From HGW-17 sp938004375 (GTDB lineage: Bacteria; Myxococcota_A; Polyangia; HGW-17), in assembly GCA_036802685.1 (NCBI GenBank), contig DAIRVS010000003.1:1-64000 (forward strand): a DNA stretch of 64,000 nt, in the 5' to 3' direction. The notes beneath the pieces were generated by a model, which was given only the letters and a program-made list of their open reading frames with translations, made no database searches and was not told where the DNA came from. Of this stretch, positions 40,722 through 48,942 are shown one piece after another (within the stretch, counting starts at the first letter, position 1; every line of letters starts with the position of its first letter). Made by a program: the position numbers and the translations under genes.

Positions 40722-41756
40722 ATGAGTCATCCCCGTTCCATTCGCTCCTGTATCCTTGTCTTCGTGTCCGGCGCGTCCCTGCTCCTGCTGCTCGCGGCCG
40801 GGTGCACCGGGCGCGGCAAGGCGCCTCCTCTGGCCAAGGAGGCCGTCCCCGCGCCTCCCGCGAAGGAGGCGGCGGCGAAGACTCCTCCCCCGGCCCCCGC
40901 GCCGCCCAAGACCCCGGAGAAGGCGCCGGAAGCTCCGCCGCCGCCGATCACGCCGGCCGGGCTGATCCAGACCCTGGAAAAGATGACCGACGGCGACGCC
41001 GGTCCTTTGCGCGAGGAATATCTCCAGGTGGTCCAAAAGTCGCTCGGGAGCGCCCTGCCCGCGGAGTCCTCAGTTTACGCGCTCACCTTGCACGACGAAA
41101 ACGTCCTCGTGGGCGCGTTCCTGTCCGTCGAGCCGTTCCCACCCGAGCCTGGCACGAAGGCCCCGCCCCAGAAGGTGCGGACCTTCTGGCTGCCCCGTCC
41201 CAAGGACCCCGACAAAGATCCCCTGCGGCTCACCGAGGTGGAGATCAAGCCCGTGTTGAGCTCGCTCGCGACCCTCGAGAAGCACGCATCGTTCCCCGAG
41301 GTGCCCTTCTTTCTTGTGCGGGGCGAGCGGCCCGAGCCGCCCGACCCCGATCCCTATTCGGACGTGAAGTGGATCGAAATCTGGTCCCTGCGCCCCGAGG
41401 GGCCGCGCCGGATCCGGCAGCTGGAGGAGCATCTCTTCGCGCCGGCCGGAACGAGCCGGACCCAGACCGCCAAGGTCCTCTGGATCGGGGAAGAGGAGGG
41501 ACCGTTTTACCTGGCCGCACGTACATACAGGGTCTCCGCCACTCCGAAAAATTCCGCCAGGGTCGACGACGACGACGGAGAAATGGTCTATCGCTGCGAG
41601 GCCAGCACCACGGTCTACCAACTCGACGCCAAGGGCCAGGCCTCCGAGCTCACGGCCAAGCAGGTGGCCGCCCTACGGAAGACGAGCCTGGAGTTGACCG
41701 CGTTCCCCCTGGACGGAAAAGGCACGACCGAGGATGCCTGCGCCGAGCTCGAGTGA
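40722..41756 (+). CDS. Lipoprotein of unknown function with Ala/Pro/Lys linker
   Basis: 344 residues; lipobox LAAGC. Residues 30-80 are a low-complexity linker of Ala, Pro and Lys/Glu, suited to spanning the periplasm or peptidoglycan. The remaining 260 residues have no recognised motif; strands such as SSVYALTLHDENVLVGAFLSVE and KWIEIWSLRPEGPRRIRQL suggest a beta-rich fold, and there is an Asp run (DDDDGE) near residue 290. AGGAGG at 40706-40711 fixes the start. It has its own promoter. Confidence 0.75.
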   Translation: MSHPRSIRSCILVFVSGASLLLLLAAGCTGRGKAPPLAKEAVPAPPAKEAAAKTPPPAPAPPKTPEKAPEAPPPPITPAGLIQTLEKMTDGDAGPLREEYLQVVQKSLGSALPAESSVYALTLHDENVLVGAFLSVEPFPPEPGTKAPPQKVRTFWLPRPKDPDKDPLRLTEVEIKPVLSSLATLEKHASFPEVPFFLVRGERPEPPDPDPYSDVKWIEIWSLRPEGPRRIRQLEEHLFAPAGTSRTQTAKVLWIGEEEGPFYLAARTYRVSATPKNSARVDDDDGEMVYRCEASTTVYQLDAKGQASELTAKQVAALRKTSLELTAFPLDGKGTTEDACAELE

Positions 41757-41809
41757 TCCTCCCTCGCGTCGAGGACAGCGACCGCGGGCACGACGACGAC
41801 CCGGCGCTT

Positions 41810-42916
41810 TCAATCCCACGACGGATAGTAGCGGACCCGCTTCAGGTGGAACTCGCCGTACTGGAAGTCCCCGGACGGGCGTTGCCAGATCAACCTTCCG
41901 GTCCCCGGCAGCCGGACCGGGCCGTACCAACGATAGTCGCTGGTCGGGGTCCGCCAGGGCAGCGGGATCGTCTCTTTCCCGTCGGCGGTGAAGTACCGGT
42001 CCCCGGACACGAAGTCGACCAGGTCGCCCGCCGCGTCGAAGTGGAGCACGGCCGAGATCGTGACGCCGTCGCGGGTGAACCTCCCCTGCACGACGCCCTC
42101 CCCGAGCACCGACCACTCCACCGGCGCGCCGATCAGGGCCGCCGGCGCCATGACGCACAGGTCGTTGAACACCGTCACCGTCTCGCCCTGCCGCATCTTC
42201 GGTCCCGCCGCGTTCACGACCTCGACGAGGGAGGCCACCCGGATCTGCATGCGCGCCTCGTCGCCGACGAACCGGTGCAGGCCGGTCATGGGAAGCCCGT
42301 ACAGCGACGCCTCCATCAGGAAGCGCCGGCTGGAGGGCTCGATCACGTTGACCTGGGTGCTGGAGAAACGCATCCACGGGGCGTCGAAGCCGTTGCGGAA
42401 GCGCCCCTCGTAGTCGGTCGAGAAGCCGAGGATCCGGGGCTTCCCCAGGGCCCCGCTGCGGGCGACGTACCGGGCCACCGGCGCCGGAAGCGCGTCGAGG
42501 TCCGCCTGGGTGATCATCGGCGACGACTCCGGCAGGGACCTCACCGCGGCCGCGGCCTCCCGGCGATACCGGGACCGCAGGCTCCCGGGCAGGGCGGTGG
42601 CCACGGAGACGACCAGAGGAAGCAGGATCAGCACATTGGGTAGGGTGCCGAACTTCGCGTCGCTCCACGCCAGCACCACCAGGACCTGCGAGAGGACCAC
42701 TGCGGGCAGCCCGACGATCCACCAGGCTTCCTTCCCCAGCGCGAGGAGCCCGGCGGCGACCAGGAACAGCAGGGCCGCCGTGAGCCACAGCACCCCCAGA
42801 CCCGGCCCGATGGCCAGCTTCAGCGCCGCCACGGGGGCGAGGCCGAACCCCTTGACGAACCCCATCAGGTGAATCAGGCCATGCAGCACGACGATCGCGA
42901 TCAACACCGGTTTCAT
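41810..42916 (-). CDS. Membrane protein with DUF6544-like domain
   Basis: 368 residues. Four N-terminal helices (about residues 3-110) are followed by a soluble domain from about 135 on: LPAPVARYVARSGALGKPRILGFSTDYEGRF, MRFSSTQVNVIEPSSRRFLMEASLYGLP, TVFNDLCVMAPAALI and VLHFDAAGDLVDFVSGDRYF. This pattern matches a widespread uncharacterised family (DUF6544/DUF6920). The lipoprotein at 43461-44334 carries a clear paralogue of the same domain. It is the last gene of a four-gene minus-strand cluster, 9 bases after the barrel gene. Confidence 0.75.
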   Translation of the reverse strand: MKPVLIAIVVLHGLIHLMGFVKGFGLAPVAALKLAIGPGLGVLWLTAALLFLVAAGLLALGKEAWWIVGLPAVVLSQVLVVLAWSDAKFGTLPNVLILLPLVVSVATALPGSLRSRYRREAAAAVRSLPESSPMITQADLDALPAPVARYVARSGALGKPRILGFSTDYEGRFRNGFDAPWMRFSSTQVNVIEPSSRRFLMEASLYGLPMTGLHRFVGDEARMQIRVASLVEVVNAAGPKMRQGETVTVFNDLCVMAPAALIGAPVEWSVLGEGVVQGRFTRDGVTISAVLHFDAAGDLVDFVSGDRYFTADGKETIPLPWRTPTSDYRWYGPVRLPGTGRLIWQRPSGDFQYGEFHLKRVRYYPSWD

Positions 42917-42925
42917 GACGACCTC

Positions 42926-43483
42926 CTAAAACGAGTATCCGACTTCCAGCCGCAGGACGTGGTCGAGCTCCACCTCCCGGAGCCCCCGTCCGATCCGCGG
43001 CGCCCAGGCCAGGCCGAAGCTCCAGGGGGACCCGGCGCGCCGGTACCGGTACCCCAGCGAGGGTGTGACCGACAGCCCCGTGAGCGCCCATCCCCCGCGG
43101 CCGGCCGCGTCGAGCGTCAGCATGGGCGTCAGCGCGAGGCCAAGCTCCGCGTGGTGGACGCCGTCGCCCGCCAGGAGCCGGGGTCCGATGGGCGCCAGCA
43201 CCGTTCCCGGGGCGAACCCCCCATTGGTGAACAGGGGGAAGTAGCCCAGCCCGACCTGCATCGAGAGGACAAAGGGGCCGCGCCACAGGACACGCCGCTC
43301 GTAGTGCGCGGAGAGCGTCATCCCCTCGCCCAGCACCTGGAGCGTAACCCGGTTCGGCTCCGGTCCGGTCCCGACCGGACGCGCGTGGACAGCGGACGCC
43401 GCCAGGAGGAACGCCCCCGTGACGCACAGGCTCCACGCCGTCTTTCTCCCGGACAACCCTTCAGTAAAGAGAGAACACGTCAT
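42926..43483 (-). CDS. Small outer-membrane beta-barrel protein
   Basis: 185 residues. A signal peptide (TAWSLCVTGAFLLAASAVHA) is followed by about eight amphipathic strands (LSAHYERRVLWRGPFVLSMQVGLGYFP, LGYRYRRAGSPWSFGLAWAPR) and a terminal Phe in LRLEVGYSF. It overlaps the end of the DUF6544-like lipoprotein gene by 23 bases and sits 9 bases before the DUF6544 membrane protein gene, so the three are expressed together and may span the envelope. An alternative start nearer the signal peptide (within the first 12 residues) is possible. Confidence 0.7.
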   Translation of the reverse strand: MTCSLFTEGLSGRKTAWSLCVTGAFLLAASAVHARPVGTGPEPNRVTLQVLGEGMTLSAHYERRVLWRGPFVLSMQVGLGYFPLFTNGGFAPGTVLAPIGPRLLAGDGVHHAELGLALTPMLTLDAAGRGGWALTGLSVTPSLGYRYRRAGSPWSFGLAWAPRIGRGLREVELDHVLRLEVGYSF

Positions 43484-44334
43484 GATCCACCTCGTGGTAT
43501 TCGAAGTTCGCGTATTCGAAGGGCGCGCGGCCCTCCTCCTCCCAGAGGCCGGCCATCCGGTCGCAGACGCGGACGCCGCCGTGTTCCCCGTGCCCGTCGC
43601 AGCGGGCCCGCCAGGTCTTGAGGACCTGCCGGTCCCCTTCGGTCGCGTAGCGCTGGGCGACGAAGTCCACCAGATCCCCCTCCGGCGTGAACGTGAAGAC
43701 CCCGGTCACCGTGATCCCGTGGGCGGTGAGCCGCGCCTGCAGGGCGTCCGGGCCCAGGGCCTCGAGCTCGACGCCCGGCGCCACCAGCGCCGAGGGGCTC
43801 AGCGCGACCTCGGCCAGGCACGCGACCAGGCCGGCCTGCGCCACCTCGGGACCCCAGGTCTCCTGGAAGGGCATGCCGTTGAGCCGGATGGACATGCGGC
43901 CCGCTCCGCCGAGCTCCAGGCTGTCGTGCCCGTCCATCTCGATCATCGGTGCATACGTGCCCCGCATCAGGGCGTGACGTGTCGGAAGCGCCGTGGTGTT
44001 GTACTGCTCGAAGGCCAGGACGATCGCGGCGCCGTCCCGCTCGAGGTGGAGCCGGCCGCGGCCCCGGCTCCGGTGGGCCCGCACGAAGGGCCGGTCCACG
44101 ACCCCGCTGCGCAGGAGGAACCGCGCCGCCGGCTCGGGGAGCGTTTCCACCACCGCCCCCGGAGGAACCACTNNNNNNNNNNACCAGGTCCCGGGTCACC
44201 GCGAAGGTCTCGGTCCCCGCGGCCGCCGCCAGGCTCTCCCGGATCGGCGCCTCGTCGTCGATGAAGCCGCAGGCCGAAAGCGGCGTCAGGCTCCAGAGCA
44301 GAATCAAGCCAAGCCAGACAAAGGGGTTCTTCAT
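43461..44334 (-). CDS. DUF6544-like lipoprotein (interrupted by an assembly gap)
   Basis: Begins MKNPFVWLGLILLWSLTPLSAC, a lipoprotein signal, at 44334. Ten Ns at 44173-44182 break the gene after about 50 residues and the frame changes by one. The part after the gap (43461-44171) reads PAARFLLRSGVVDRPFVRAHRSRGRGRL ... GVFTFTPEGDLVDFVAQRYA. It parallels PVARYVARSGALGKPRI ... VLHFDAAGDLVDFVSGDRY of the neighbouring membrane protein. So it is a paralogue without the helices but with a lipid anchor. Two Cys (RARCDG, RVCDR) lie in a loop absent from the partner. Confidence 0.75.
44173..44182. other. Assembly gap (10 N) inside the DUF6544-like lipoprotein gene
   Basis: Ten Ns mark a scaffold join. 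The frames on the two sides are offset, so the real number of missing bases differs from 10. Nothing suggests a genuine frameshift mutation. Confidence 0.97.
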
Positions 44335-44336
44335 GC

Positions 44337-44618
44337 TCACTCCTTCTCCCCGGATCCGGGAGGGACCGCGGTCGGTCGTGGCCCGTCCAGAAGCGCCCTC
44401 AGGTAAGGGGATCCGGTCCTCGTCGCCACCCCGGCGGCGCGCAACAGGTCGAGGCAGCCGGGGTCGATGACCGTGCCCCGGTCCAGCTCCAGGACCCCGC
44501 CCTCCCCGAGCTCCGGGAGGAGCCGCGCGAGCTCCTGCCAGGCGGCCTGATCCAACCGTCCGCTAAAGACGAGGACGGTCTCGTGGGGGGTGCGGCGCAG
44601 GTCGATGCGGTACGTCAT
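44337..44618 (-). CDS. Small STAS-like domain protein
   Basis: 93 residues. Beta strand MTYRIDLRR, then ETVLVFSGRLDQAAWQELARLLPEL, then GVLELDRGTVIDPGCLDLLRAAG resemble the strand-helix order of STAS domains (anti-sigma antagonist or transporter tail). In place of the phosphorylatable D-S-S/T loop it reads TVIDPGC, with no Ser. A regulatory role is therefore uncertain. It is the first gene of the minus-strand DUF6544/barrel cluster and is divergent from the sigma54 activator. No Shine-Dalgarno is seen before the ATG. Confidence 0.55.
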   Translation of the reverse strand: MTYRIDLRRTPHETVLVFSGRLDQAAWQELARLLPELGEGGVLELDRGTVIDPGCLDLLRAAGVATRTGSPYLRALLDGPRPTAVPPGSGEKE

Positions 44619-44664
44619 GCCGGAAGGAATTGCACGCCGCGTGCCAACCGGAAAACTCTCGTCA

Positions 44665-44744
44665 AGTATAGGAAATTCCCGCTTGACGCTGATAGAGTAT
44701 CAGCCTATTGTCATCAATATGTTGTCACTGACGGTATATTGTCA
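44665..44744. promoter_or_regulatory. Divergent promoters sharing a 17-bp palindrome; three TTGTCA repeats
   Basis: Plus strand: -35 TTGACG (44683-44688), 17-base spacer, -10 TATTGT (44706-44711) for the sigma54-activator gene. The spacer contains almost all of the perfect palindrome GCTGATA-GAG-TATCAGC (44688-44704). Minus strand: a TATACT -10 (44665-44670) for the STAS/DUF6544 cluster, whose -35 region would coincide with the same palindrome. Downstream on the plus strand TTGTCA occurs three times (44708, 44722, 44739). One bound regulator could switch both directions. Confidence 0.6.
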
Positions 44745-44783
44745 CTCTTCTTTCCGCTCTCTCCGCGCCTCCGGGAGTCCGCC

Positions 44784-47700
44784 ATGAAACCCACACCTTC
44801 ACCCTCCCGCCTGGATTTGTTGCTCATCGCTGCCGCCGGGGAGGTGTCGCTGGACGACCTCGCCGAGGCCGGAGGTCTGGGTCCCGGCGCCCTGCTCTCG
44901 GCCCTGGAGCGCGGGCGCCGGGACGGCCGCGTCGCGTTCGACGCGGAGCGCGCGGTGGCCTGGCGGACCGGCGGTGGGGACCCCGGCAACGAGGATGACC
45001 GCACCCTCGAGGCCGGCGCCGCGGAGCTCGAGGCGCTCGTCTGCAACCCGGCCGCGATCGCCCTGTTCCGACGGGGGGCGGCCCGGGCCGCCGCCGCCGG
45101 AGACCTCGCGGTCGCCCAGCGGCTCCATCACCTGTTGATCCACCTCCCCGGACCCCTGCGGGCGTCGTTCCCCGGCCGGGAGCGCGGCTGGCTGGAGCTG
45201 GTCGTCGAGGCCGTGCGCCGGTTCCGCTCCTCCAGGCTGGTGGCGCCCGGCGTCCTGGACGAGGCGGTGGAGTACGCCCAGTCCCAGGGAGACCTCTCGG
45301 CGCAGGCGCTCCTGCTGTCGGTCCGCGCGGTGCGCGCCCTGGAAGAGGATCCCGCGCTCTCGCGAGCCTGCCTCGAGCGCTCCTTCGAGGCCGCCGACGC
45401 CCTCGCCGATCCCCGGGTCATCGCCGAGGTCCGCACCTACGCCGCCATCTCCCTCGTGCTCGCGGGCCGCCCGGGGGAGGGGATCGCGTGCTTCGAGGCG
45501 CTGCTGGGAGACGGCGACGTTGCCGACCCCGCCGGGGAGGCGATGCTGCTGGACCCCCAGTCGGTCGCTCCCGCCTCGGCGCTGGCGCTCCTGGCCCACG
45601 CCTACTGCAGCCTGGGGGAGTTTCCCCGGGCCCTGGAGCTCATGGGGCGCGTGGCGGCCCGGGGCGCGGCCACGGGCAACCGGGGTCTCGAGGCCCACGG
45701 GGAGGTGATGCTGGCGGTGGCCTTCTGGATGTCCGGCGACCTGGGTCCCGCGGGCGAGCATGCCCGGAGGGCGGCGGCGTGGTTCGAGGCCCTGGGGGGA
45801 CCGTACGCCTGGGCCTGCGCGCTCGTCCTGGCCCGCTGCGCCCTGGAGTCGTCCCCCGCAAAGGCGGCCGCCATCCTCGGGCGGGCGGTGCCCGGCTGGC
45901 GCGCCGCCGGCGCCCATTGGGTGGGCGGTTCGTGGGCGCTGGAGTTGTTGGAACGACTGGAGCGGGCCGGCACCCCGCCGGATGGCCTGTCCCTGGCCGG
46001 GGAGCTCGAGAGGCACCTGGACGCGCCGGCGCCCCTGCCCGCGGGCATCGCCTGCTGCTGGAAGGCCAGGCTCCTGCTCGACACCGGGGACCCGGCGGCG
46101 CAAGAGGAGGCGCGCGCGCTGCTGGTGAAGGCGAAGACGCTGCTCGGCGAGGCCGGCGGCGGCCCGGAGCTGGAGCGGGCGCGGGCGCTGGAGGACCGGC
46201 TGGAGCCGGCGGCGGCGGCCCGACCCGGGATCGCCGGCGGACGGCGGGAGTCGAAGACGTCCGAGCGGGTGGACGCTTGGTCCGTGAAGACGGCCGACCT
46301 GTTGGAGGCCCTGCTCGAGGCCGGGCACCTCCCTGAAATCCAGGAGGACCGGGCGGACCCCTGGGACCCCCTCTTCGTGAGGCTCCTGGGGGCCCTCAAG
46401 GCCGAGCGGGGGATGCTGGTGCGCCGTCCTCGGACCGGAGCGCCGGAGCCCGTGGCGGCGCGCGGCCCCGTCGTCTGGCGTTCGAGCGTCCTGCAGACGC
46501 TGGCGGCGGCCCCTGTCGGGGATCCGCTCGGGGAACGACCGCAGATGGACGCGGCGGCCGCGGCTCCCGGAGGGCTCTTGCGGATCCCCTTCCACGTCGC
46601 GGACGAGGCCTGGCTCCTCGTGCTGGAGAACCGCTGGACCGCTCCCTCCCTCGGCGTCGCGGACCAGCGTCTGATTCACCTGGTGCAAACCCAGCTCGAG
46701 GTAGTGATCGGCAACGCGGCCCGATGGCAGGAGCAGGTGGACACCGCGCGCCGGCTCGAGCGGGAGAACCGGTACCACCGCCTCGAGGGAGACAGCCCCG
46801 CACCCGCCTCTTCGAGGCTGGCCGGCGATTCTCCTGCGCTGCGCGAGGTGCTGGCCCTCGTGCACAGGGTGGCGCCCACCGACACCCCCGTGCTGGTGAC
46901 GGGGGAGACCGGCGTCGGCAAGGAGTTGATCTGCCGGGAGCTGCACCTGGCCTCAGCCCGGAGCGCCGGGCCGTTCATCGCCGTGCACGTGGCATCTCTC
47001 TCCCCCGGTCTGGTGGCCTCGGCCCTGTTCGGGCACGAGCGGGGCGCCTTCACCGGCGCCACCGAGCGCGTCCTGGGGCGGTTCGAGCTGGCCCACGGCG
47101 GCACGCTGTTCCTCGACGAGGTGGGGGAGCTCGGTCCCGAGGAGCAGGTCCGGCTGCTGCGCGTGCTGCAGGAGGGGACTTTCGAGCGGGTGGGAGGAAA
47201 CCGGGTGGTCCGCTCGGACTTCCGCGTCGTCGCCGCCACCAACCGCGACCTGGCGGCCGAGGTCGCCGCGGGGCGGTTCCGCGAGGATCTGTACTACCGC
47301 CTGGCGGCCTTCCCCATCCGCGTCCCGCCGCTGCGCGAACGGATCACGGAGATCCCCGCGCTGGCGCTGTACTTCATGGAGCAGGCGGGACGCCAGCTGG
47401 GCCTCGCCTACGAGGGCATCTCCCAAGGGGACATGGAGCGGCTGACGGCCCACCGCTGGCCGGGAAACGTGCGGGAGCTGCGACACCTGATCGAGCGGGC
47501 GGCGCTCCTGGGGACGCCCCCTCGGCTTCAAATCCCCGAGCTCGGAAACGACCCTTGGTCCGAAAAGAGCCCGGCCGCACGGGACCCCGGCGGCGCCTTG
47601 ACCGGGGCTCCCCCGGCCCAGGTACCCGTCAGCCTGCGGGAGGTCCAGCGCCGACACATCCGGGAGGTGCTGCAGTTCACCGGCGGGCGGATCAGCGGGC

Positions 47701-47816
47701 CGGGCGGCGCCGCCGAGCTCTTGGGGCTCAAGCCCTCCACCCTGCATTTCCAGTTGGACCGCCTGGAGCTGCGCGAGACGCTCTCTTCGGCCCGGCGCCA
47801 ACGGAAAACCCCTTGA
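44784..47816 (+). CDS. Sigma54-dependent transcriptional activator with TPR-like and GAF-like sensory region
   Basis: 1010 residues. Residues 1-60 resemble a helix-turn-helix or DUF4388-like segment. About 100-480 are Ala-rich helical repeats of TPR/MalT type, and about 500-650 form a GAF-like domain ending in a short coiled coil. The AAA+ domain (about 680-910) is complete: Walker A GETGVGKE, the sigma54 contact loop GHERGAFTGA, Walker B GGTLFLDEVGEL, and the RFREDLYYRL and RWPGNVREL motifs. A Fis-type HTH ends the protein (GGAAELLGLKPSTLHFQLDRL). There is no phosphoreceiver domain, so it senses a ligand or partner directly. The start at 44784 has GGGAG just upstream. Confidence 0.92.
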   Translation: MKPTPSPSRLDLLLIAAAGEVSLDDLAEAGGLGPGALLSALERGRRDGRVAFDAERAVAWRTGGGDPGNEDDRTLEAGAAELEALVCNPAAIALFRRGAARAAAAGDLAVAQRLHHLLIHLPGPLRASFPGRERGWLELVVEAVRRFRSSRLVAPGVLDEAVEYAQSQGDLSAQALLLSVRAVRALEEDPALSRACLERSFEAADALADPRVIAEVRTYAAISLVLAGRPGEGIACFEALLGDGDVADPAGEAMLLDPQSVAPASALALLAHAYCSLGEFPRALELMGRVAARGAATGNRGLEAHGEVMLAVAFWMSGDLGPAGEHARRAAAWFEALGGPYAWACALVLARCALESSPAKAAAILGRAVPGWRAAGAHWVGGSWALELLERLERAGTPPDGLSLAGELERHLDAPAPLPAGIACCWKARLLLDTGDPAAQEEARALLVKAKTLLGEAGGGPELERARALEDRLEPAAAARPGIAGGRRESKTSERVDAWSVKTADLLEALLEAGHLPEIQEDRADPWDPLFVRLLGALKAERGMLVRRPRTGAPEPVAARGPVVWRSSVLQTLAAAPVGDPLGERPQMDAAAAAPGGLLRIPFHVADEAWLLVLENRWTAPSLGVADQRLIHLVQTQLEVVIGNAARWQEQVDTARRLERENRYHRLEGDSPAPASSRLAGDSPALREVLALVHRVAPTDTPVLVTGETGVGKELICRELHLASARSAGPFIAVHVASLSPGLVASALFGHERGAFTGATERVLGRFELAHGGTLFLDEVGELGPEEQVRLLRVLQEGTFERVGGNRVVRSDFRVVAATNRDLAAEVAAGRFREDLYYRLAAFPIRVPPLRERITEIPALALYFMEQAGRQLGLAYEGISQGDMERLTAHRWPGNVRELRHLIERAALLGTPPRLQIPELGNDPWSEKSPAARDPGGALTGAPPAQVPVSLREVQRRHIREVLQFTGGRISGPGGAAELLGLKPSTLHFQLDRLELRETLSSARRQRKTP

Positions 47817-47847
47817 ACCGGGGCCCGGGCGGGTGCAGGATGCCTCC

Positions 47848-48294
47848 ATGCGCCTCTTTTTCCCGCTCTCCCTTTCGTTCCCGTTCCTGTGGCTCCTGTC
47901 CGCCTGTGCGGCGGCTCCGCCGCCCTGCGTGACACCGCTGCCCTCGCCGGCCTCGGGCGCCGTACACCCGGTGGCCGGCCAGCTCGCCGCCTACAACGCC
48001 CGGCACATCGACCTGTTCGTCTCGCACTTCCACCCCGAGGTGGAGTTGTTCGTGCACGGGGAGGCGACGCCGTTCCTGAAGGGCCAGGCGGCCCTGCGGG
48101 AGACCTACTCGAAGATGTTCAAGGCCTCGCCGAGGCTGAACTGCGTCGTCGCGCGGCGGATTGTGGCCGGGGACTTCGTGATCGACGAGGAGCGCGTCAC
48201 CGGCCTGCGCGACGGTCCGCCGGTCCACGCCGTGGCCATCTACGAGGTGCGGCTGGGGAAGATCGTCAGGGCCTGGTTCATCCGCGGCCGCTGA
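47848..48294 (+). CDS. NTF2/SnoaL-like lipoprotein
   Basis: 148 residues. The signal peptide ends in WLLSAC. The rest is a SnoaL-like alpha+beta cone: QLAAYNARHIDLFVSHFHPEVELFVHG (about residues 45-71), LRETYSKMF and HAVAIYEVRLGKIVRAWFIRGR at the end. Cytoplasmic members include steroid isomerases and polyketide cyclases; exported ones are mostly uncharacterised. It starts 31 bases after the sigma54-activator gene in the same direction. Confidence 0.8.
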   Translation: MRLFFPLSLSFPFLWLLSACAAAPPPCVTPLPSPASGAVHPVAGQLAAYNARHIDLFVSHFHPEVELFVHGEATPFLKGQAALRETYSKMFKASPRLNCVVARRIVAGDFVIDEERVTGLRDGPPVHAVAIYEVRLGKIVRAWFIRGR

Positions 48295-48312
48295 ACGGGA
48301 TCGCTCGGAGAC

Positions 48313-48783
48313 CTACCCGGCGGACCGCAGCGCGAACAGCCGGTCCAGCACCTCCTGCGCGTGGCCGACGGCCTTGACCGAGTACCAGGCGGCCGCGATC
48401 GAGAGATCGGGGGCGATCAGGAACGTGCTGCGCAGCGCGCCCTCGGACTTGATTCCGAAGGTCTTCTTCTGGCCCCAGGCGCCATAGGCCGCGTGGACCA
48501 CGTGGTCCGGGTCCGACAGCAACCGCACGCCCAGGCCATATCTTTCCGCGAACCCGCAGTGGGTCTTCCCCGAGTCCCGGGAGACGCCGAACACCTCGGC
48601 GCCCGCGGCCCGGAACCGAGGCAACAGCGCGGTGAACTCCTGCCCCTCGAGCGTGCAGCCCGGCGTGTTGTCCTTGGGGTAGAAGTATAGGACTGTGAAG
48701 TGGCCGCGGCGGTCGGCGAGGCGCACGGGGACGCCGTCCTGATCCGCGAGGGTGAAGTCGGGGGCGGGGGATCCGGTCTGCAT
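48313..48783 (-). CDS. bcp: Bcp/PrxQ-type peroxiredoxin
   Basis: Thiol peroxidase of 156 residues that reduces H2O2 and organic peroxides. The peroxidatic Cys lies in FYPKDNTPGCTLEGQEF near residue 43. The usual resolving Cys five residues later is replaced by Gly, so it is not the classic atypical two-Cys form. Another Cys in SGKTHCGFAERYGLGV near residue 76 could act instead, or it may be a one-Cys enzyme. FGIKSEGALRSTFLIAP completes the family pattern. It is convergent with the NTF2-like gene. The start at 48783 has GAGG upstream. Confidence 0.92.
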   Translation of the reverse strand: MQTGSPAPDFTLADQDGVPVRLADRRGHFTVLYFYPKDNTPGCTLEGQEFTALLPRFRAAGAEVFGVSRDSGKTHCGFAERYGLGVRLLSDPDHVVHAAYGAWGQKKTFGIKSEGALRSTFLIAPDLSIAAAWYSVKAVGHAQEVLDRLFALRSAG

Positions 48784-48942
48784 GAAATGACCTCTTTCGT
48801 CGCGGTGGGCCCGCGGCGCACCATTCTGGCCAGATTTCCGGGGAATGATCAACGACGTATTTCAGCGTCATACGGGGTTGTGGTATTCTCGCTCCCGTCC
48901 TGCAACCCCCGGTGGAACCGCGGGCCCGGGACGGAGGTCTCC

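Noticed and set aside
41673..43436. 587-codon open frame overlapping the DUF6544 gene and the barrel gene in another frame
   Set aside because: Both overlapped genes have signal peptides, helices or strand patterns; this frame has only Arg/Gly/Ala-rich sequence.
44799..46946. 715-codon open frame antisense to the sigma54 activator
   Set aside because: Opposite strand of a clearly functional AAA+ protein gene; no motif.
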